Below the pieces are notes generated by a model. It worked only from the letters and a program-made list of their open reading frames with translations, was not told where the DNA came from and ran no database searches. From Anaerobiospirillum sp. NML120449 (lineage in GTDB: Bacteria; Pseudomonadota; Gammaproteobacteria; Enterobacterales; Succinivibrionaceae), in assembly GCF_023051105.1 (NCBI RefSeq), contig NZ_JALKIL010000020.1, positions 1 to 64,000 on the forward strand: a DNA stretch of 64,000 nucleotides. Direction: 5' to 3'. Made by a program: the position numbers and the translations under genes. This document shows, piece after piece, positions 60,097 to 64,000 of this stretch. How positions within the stretch are numbered: position 1 is the first letter of the stretch; each line of letters begins with the position of its first letter.

Positions 60097-61077
60097 ATGT
60101 CCTTTGTTTCTGATTTTTTAAACCGTTACACCAGTCCCATGGCGCTGATGCGCCTGGGCATCATGGGCATGAACCAGCGCAATGTCAATTACATTGGCCG
60201 TTATAACAAGCGCCGTCTCTACCCTCTGGTGGACAACAAGCTCAAGACCAAGAGAATTGCTCTTGAGCACAAGGTCAACGTCCCTGATCTGGTAGGCTCA
60301 GTTAGCAATCAGGTTGAGGCTCAGAATATTCTTTCCATTCTCGGTGACAAGAAGTCTTTCTGCATCAAGCCTGCACAGGGCTCAGGCGGCAAGGGCATTC
60401 TGGTTATCATCAACCGTGAGGGCAAGAGCTTTATCAAGGCCTCAGGCCAGGCCATCAATATCCACGATCTGCGCCGTCATGTGTCCAACATTCTGGCCGG
60501 TCTGTTCTCTCTTGGTGGCAAGCCTGACATTGCTCTTATCGAGGATCTCATTCACTTTGATCCTTGCTTTGAGGGCTATTCCTACGAGGGTGTTCCTGAT
60601 ACCCGTGTCATCGTATTCCAGGGCTTCCCTGTAATGTGCATGATGCGTCTGTCCACAGCCGCCTCCGACGGCAAGGCCAACCTCCACCAGGGAGCCGTAG
60701 GCGTGGGCATCGACATCAGAACCGGACGCGCTGTACGTGCCGTACAGCACAATGACACCATTGAGTTCCACCCGGACACCAACAAGGACCTCTATCAGCT
60801 GCAGGTCCCTCACTGGGATGAGGTGCTGCACCTTGCCGCCTCATGCTATGAGATGTCCGGCCTTGGTTATATTGGTACTGACATTGTGCTCGACAAGTTC
60901 CGTGGCCCAATGCTCCTTGAGCTCAATGCCCGTCCGGGCATGGCCATTCAGACTGCCAACAACGCAGGTCTGCTGCCACGTCTGCGACTGATTGAGTCCC
61001 TCAACCGTCGCTCCAACATGTCAATAGAAGCCCGTGTTGCTTTCTCCAAGCAGCACTTTGGCGTCTACAACGTCTAA
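60097..61077 (+). CDS. RimK-like ATP-grasp ligase (alpha-L-glutamate ligase-like)
   Basis: A 326-residue cytoplasmic ATP-grasp enzyme. The nucleotide-binding loop is CIKPAQGSGGKGILVI (about 90-105), and the metal-binding C-terminal motif is LLELNARPGMAIQ (about 270-283). Family members join an amino acid such as glutamate to a carboxyl or amino group on a peptide or small acceptor. The acceptor is not known for this triad. It is translationally close to the 7TM gene (three-base gap) and ends the unit before a terminator-like structure. Confidence 0.9.
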   Translation: MSFVSDFLNRYTSPMALMRLGIMGMNQRNVNYIGRYNKRRLYPLVDNKLKTKRIALEHKVNVPDLVGSVSNQVEAQNILSILGDKKSFCIKPAQGSGGKGILVIINREGKSFIKASGQAINIHDLRRHVSNILAGLFSLGGKPDIALIEDLIHFDPCFEGYSYEGVPDTRVIVFQGFPVMCMMRLSTAASDGKANLHQGAVGVGIDIRTGRAVRAVQHNDTIEFHPDTNKDLYQLQVPHWDEVLHLAASCYEMSGLGYIGTDIVLDKFRGPMLLELNARPGMAIQTANNAGLLPRLRLIESLNRRSNMSIEARVAFSKQHFGVYNV

Positions 61078-61185
61078 ACAGACCAGAAAAGCATGAGCCG
61101 GGCCCGCCTGGCTCCCACATGGAGCTGCCCTGGCACCGCCCAGGGCACTCCCAAGGCGAAGGCATACGCCGCCGCCCTTATAATC

Positions 61186-61232
61186 AGCCCGACCGCATCT
61201 GAGCACGCTCAGAGGCGGCCGGGCTTCGTATT
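61186..61232 (+). terminator. Terminator candidate after the ATP-grasp gene
   Basis: AGCCCG/CGGGCT (61186-61191 with 61220-61225), CCGC/GCGG and TCTGAG/CTCAGA stack into one long hairpin. The T-run (TCGTATTT) is poor. Confidence 0.6.
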
Positions 61233-61292
61233 TAATAAAACAGAATTTTCTCCACATCCGCCCAGGCATGCACGAACGCCTGCCCCAGCCAC

Positions 61293-61396
61293 GCGGGCAC
61301 GCATACACGCGGACACGCAGACACGCAGGCACGCAGGCACGCAGGCACGCAGACACGCAGGCACGCAGGCACGCAGACACGCAGGCACGCAGGCAC
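61293..61396. repeat. 8-bp repeat, 13 copies
   Basis: Thirteen head-to-tail octamers of the form GCAGGCAC (variants GCAGACAC, GCGGACAC, GCATACAC) fill 61293-61396. The frame rotates, so all frames stay open with Ala/Arg/His or Cys/Val/Pro periodicity. The predicted proteins are artefacts. Confidence 0.95.
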
Positions 61397-62049
61397 TCCA
61401 GTTCGCGCCGCTAACCATTGGCTGACGGCCCAGCCATGACTGGCGCACCGCACTGCACCAGCTGCGTAGCAAAAGCGATAATGATGCTGCAGCGCCATCG
61501 CGATGCGGCACCTCCTGCAGCGCCAGCATGAACCACTGCCGCTTCATGCACAGATACACCTGGCCCCATAATTCAGGTGTTGCGAGCATGTCAGCAGCAA
61601 AACTGCGGCCGCCACCAGGGCCGGCACATCAGACTTTACACAGCAGGGCCATTACTGCCTCAGGCTTGCCAGTACGCGGGATCATCACAGATAAGAGACA
61701 GGCGAGAGCTCTCACAAAAATGAATCAAAATGACTGTAGCTGTGCTGATGCTAATTCAATCAATGACATACTGTTAAGGCATGGAATTCACAGCGCGGCA
61801 ACAGCCCCCTGATTGCATGTTGAAAGCGCTGTCGGCATGCTCAAAATTAACCTGCTGGATTGCATGAAGCGCCATACAAGGTGCAAAAAGGCCATCAAGG
61901 CAAGTAAGACCTGCAAAACCCGCCTTGCATATCCCGACACCGCCCAGCCGGTAATTGCCATGACTGTAGCCATGGCAAAGACGGCGGCAGCGCGTCTGCA
62001 CAGTACGGTCACATGACAGCTATCCATATGCCACCAGGCCTCATGACCT

Positions 62050-62235
62050 GCGCTTACAGCTTCAAGACTGGCACTTACGGCTTCATAAGTGTGCTTACAG
62101 CTTTAAGACTGGCACTTACGGCCTCAGAAGTGTGCTTACAGCTTTAAGACTGGCACTTACGGCCTCAGAAGTGTGCTTACAGCTTTAAGACTGGCACTTA
62201 CGGCCTCAGAAGTGTGCTTATGGCTTCAGGGCTGG
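62050..62235. repeat. 41-bp tandem repeat, about 4.5 copies
   Basis: GCTTACAG starts at 62052, 62093, 62134 and 62175, and a variant at 62216. Copies two to four are nearly identical (TTTAAGACTGGCACTTACGG core). Confidence 0.95.
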
Positions 62236-63119
62236 GCTTGCTCTCCAACTCACAGAGCCCCGGCTGCCATGCTGCAGCTGTGAGCCTGGGCATGCTGATT
62301 TATGCTGCACTGGCAGATTTATGATGCGCCAGCAGCCGCAGTATGGCTGGCCGTCTGTACCATGATGCCCGCGCCTGTGCCCGTATATCTGTTTGCAGTG
62401 GCAGCTCAGGCATTGAGCGACAGCTCATGCCAGCCCTAAGGTTCCGGGAGTGCGATCCCTAAAAAGGCCCTGCTGGTAAACAAGTATGTCTGCATATTTA
62501 TGTACATTTGGACATTTTCTTCAGACCATGCTTATCATGCGTAGCAGCCGCTTTTTTAGCCAGCGACAACAGATTTTATAAATATAAATCTATAGTTGCG
62601 TAAACTTTTGTCAGTGGCTGATATAGTCAGCTTCCTGGATTTAATAATTGCGGCCCGGGTCAAACTTTCAGTCTTTGGTTTAATAAAAGCCATTCAACGG
62701 GGCATATGGCTTTGCAAATATCACTTATAATTAGCAGGCTATAGATGCGTATTTTGCATCTATATTTTGTCCTGGATTAAGTGCTGGCAAGAGCTGGATT
62801 ACTTATTTTCAGGCCATTCACAAGCCGCCCTTACCGGTGGCAAAAAGTCAGCAGCAGCTGCATATGAATGAATGCTGCCGTACCCGTACAGGCAGATGCA
62901 GCAGACGCTCTAAATGACTTGACGCAAGCGCAGCTATACTGTGGCAGTCATTCTTATCAGGGCTGTTTACCGCTCCTGTTAAGGCGCTCTTTCCTGCAAG
63001 GCGGTATGAATCTGTAATAAGGGAGAAAGTTGCTGCCAGGCCGTTATAAGCTGATCTGATGAATATGACCTCATGCCATAGAGGCAGGACAAAAAACACA
63101 GTGCAACAATGAGTATTAG

Positions 63120-63600
63120 AGCCAGACATGGCGCAGCACTTAGCTGTAATGACGCAAAATGCGGCCAGCGGCCATGTCCGGAAAGACCATGCCGACAAGA
63201 CGACAATACGGTGACAAATAATGAATATCACAGGACAGTCCGGCATGGAGCAGCACTTTGAAGTTTAGCTGCAAGGCCGCACAAAACGGCCAACTGTCAT
63301 GCCCATAAAGGTCATGCCGACAGGAAAACAATACATTACAAAAACAATGAATATCACAAGCCAGGCATGGCACTGCATTTAAGCTCTACGGCTGAAAAAT
63401 GCAGCCTGCTGCCATGCCCGGAAAGTCCATGCCGACAAGACGACAATACAGTGACCAATAATGACTGTCACAGCCCGGCATGGCGCAGCACTTTAGCTTT
63501 CAGGCCGCAAAATGTGGCCGGCTGTACTGCCAGGGATGGCCATACTGCAGTCCCGACGCTAAGGACCTGTTACTGCCAGCAGAGCCAGCATTAGTCTGCA
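63120..63600. repeat. Imperfect ~120-bp repeat, about four copies
   Basis: A CATGGCGCAGCACTT-like word opens units near 63125, 63244, 63365 and 63480. Within each, CCGGAAAG.CCATGCCGACA or a variant, a CAATAC word and AATGAATATCACA-like words recur in the same order. Divergence is much greater than in the other arrays, so it is older. Confidence 0.75.
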
Positions 63601-64000
63601 GCTCACAGACAGCCCATGAGGCCATCAGGACTTTTCCTGCAAACCTCTGGTCAGCCAGAGCCGATTGACGTCCAGGCCCTGTTAACAGCGGTCCTTGCAA
63701 GGCCACAGGCAAGTGCAGCTCGCCCCCTTTTGCGGGGATTTGAGAGAGCCCCTCCTACGGGAGGTTATCTGAAAACCATAACCAGTGCACCGCCATGCAG
63801 GCAAAAGCCCATGGCAGCTACAGTGACCACAGTCATGTACGGTGCATGTAAGCGCTGCAGCCACTGGCTGCAGTATTTTTAACAGCATGCTCAATCCAGC
63901 GCTGCCACTGACAAGTGCATGGTCTGGATATCAGCTCTTAACAGTATTAGCCAGTATTGCTCGCCTACGGGACTTACAGCCACATGCGACCAGTATGCAG

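Larger units (their letters stand above)
61233..64000. other. Gene desert at the right edge, repeats only
   Basis: No gene is supported. It contains the 8-bp, 41-bp and ~120-bp repeats listed separately, plus an AT-rich interval (62480-62770) with a terminator-like hairpin TATAGATGC/GCATCTATA (62740-62764) followed by TTTTG. No upstream gene for that hairpin is apparent. Confidence 0.6.

Noticed and set aside
61093-61589. Frames across the 8-bp repeat encoding Cys/Ala/Arg periodic peptides
   Set aside because: An 8-bp unit cycles through all frames, giving spurious periodic proteins on both strands.

Overview
The window looks like chromosomal DNA of a gammaproteobacterium, most probably a Succinivibrionaceae (Anaerobiospirillum/Succinivibrio-like gut bacterium). 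The basis is the enterobacterial-type gene order nudJ-mnmA-hflD-purB, gammaproteobacterial-type infA, icd and mfd, and YeaV/YeaW/YeaX-like proteins closely resembling those of E. coli. The genus is inference from gene content and style, not from a marker gene. About 25 genes are supported. They cover only a little over half of the 64 kb, which is low for a free-living bacterium. The remaining deserts hold no recognisable genes but many unrelated tandem repeats (unit sizes from 4 to about 120 bp), intrinsic terminators and inverted repeats. I found no rRNA, tRNA, CRISPR array, insertion sequence or phage gene.

Layout. 1-9,030: repeats, an FNT-type anion channel with an attenuator-like leader, infA, a small membrane ORF and a large exported protein with MORN-like and coiled-coil repeats. 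9,680-19,890: icd, three flagellins in tandem (two are copies of a 1,195-bp duplication), then nudJ-mnmA-hflD-purB. 21,900-29,000: a PerM/AI-2E-type membrane protein carrying an unusual tail of about 650 residues rich in Arg, Ser, Asp and Glu, and a membrane-bound degenerate-GGDEF/EAL protein. 29,000-32,000: a gene desert with a periodic TTTTGCC motif. 32,000-41,730 (minus strand): YeaX-type reductase, YeaW-type Rieske oxygenase, a YeaV-like BCCT transporter and an iron-type alcohol dehydrogenase. 41,980-52,810: a polytopic membrane protein, mfd, a fourth flagellin and an AEC transporter. 56,290-61,080: a retropepsin-like protease, a 7TM inactive-transglutaminase protein and a RimK-like ATP-grasp ligase as a co-directional triad. 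61,080-64,000: repeats only.

How the genes fit together. The YeaV/W/X set could import carnitine or related betaines and cleave them with molecular oxygen, releasing trimethylamine; the neighbouring alcohol dehydrogenase might handle an aldehyde product. The four flagellins point to a motile cell with a multi-flagellin filament. The retropepsin/transglutaminase/ATP-grasp triad is a widespread but poorly understood peptide-modification set. A recurring theme is long low-complexity, probably disordered extensions or insertions on otherwise ordinary proteins (PerM, Mfd, EAL protein, BCCT carrier, FNT channel, transglutaminase and protease).
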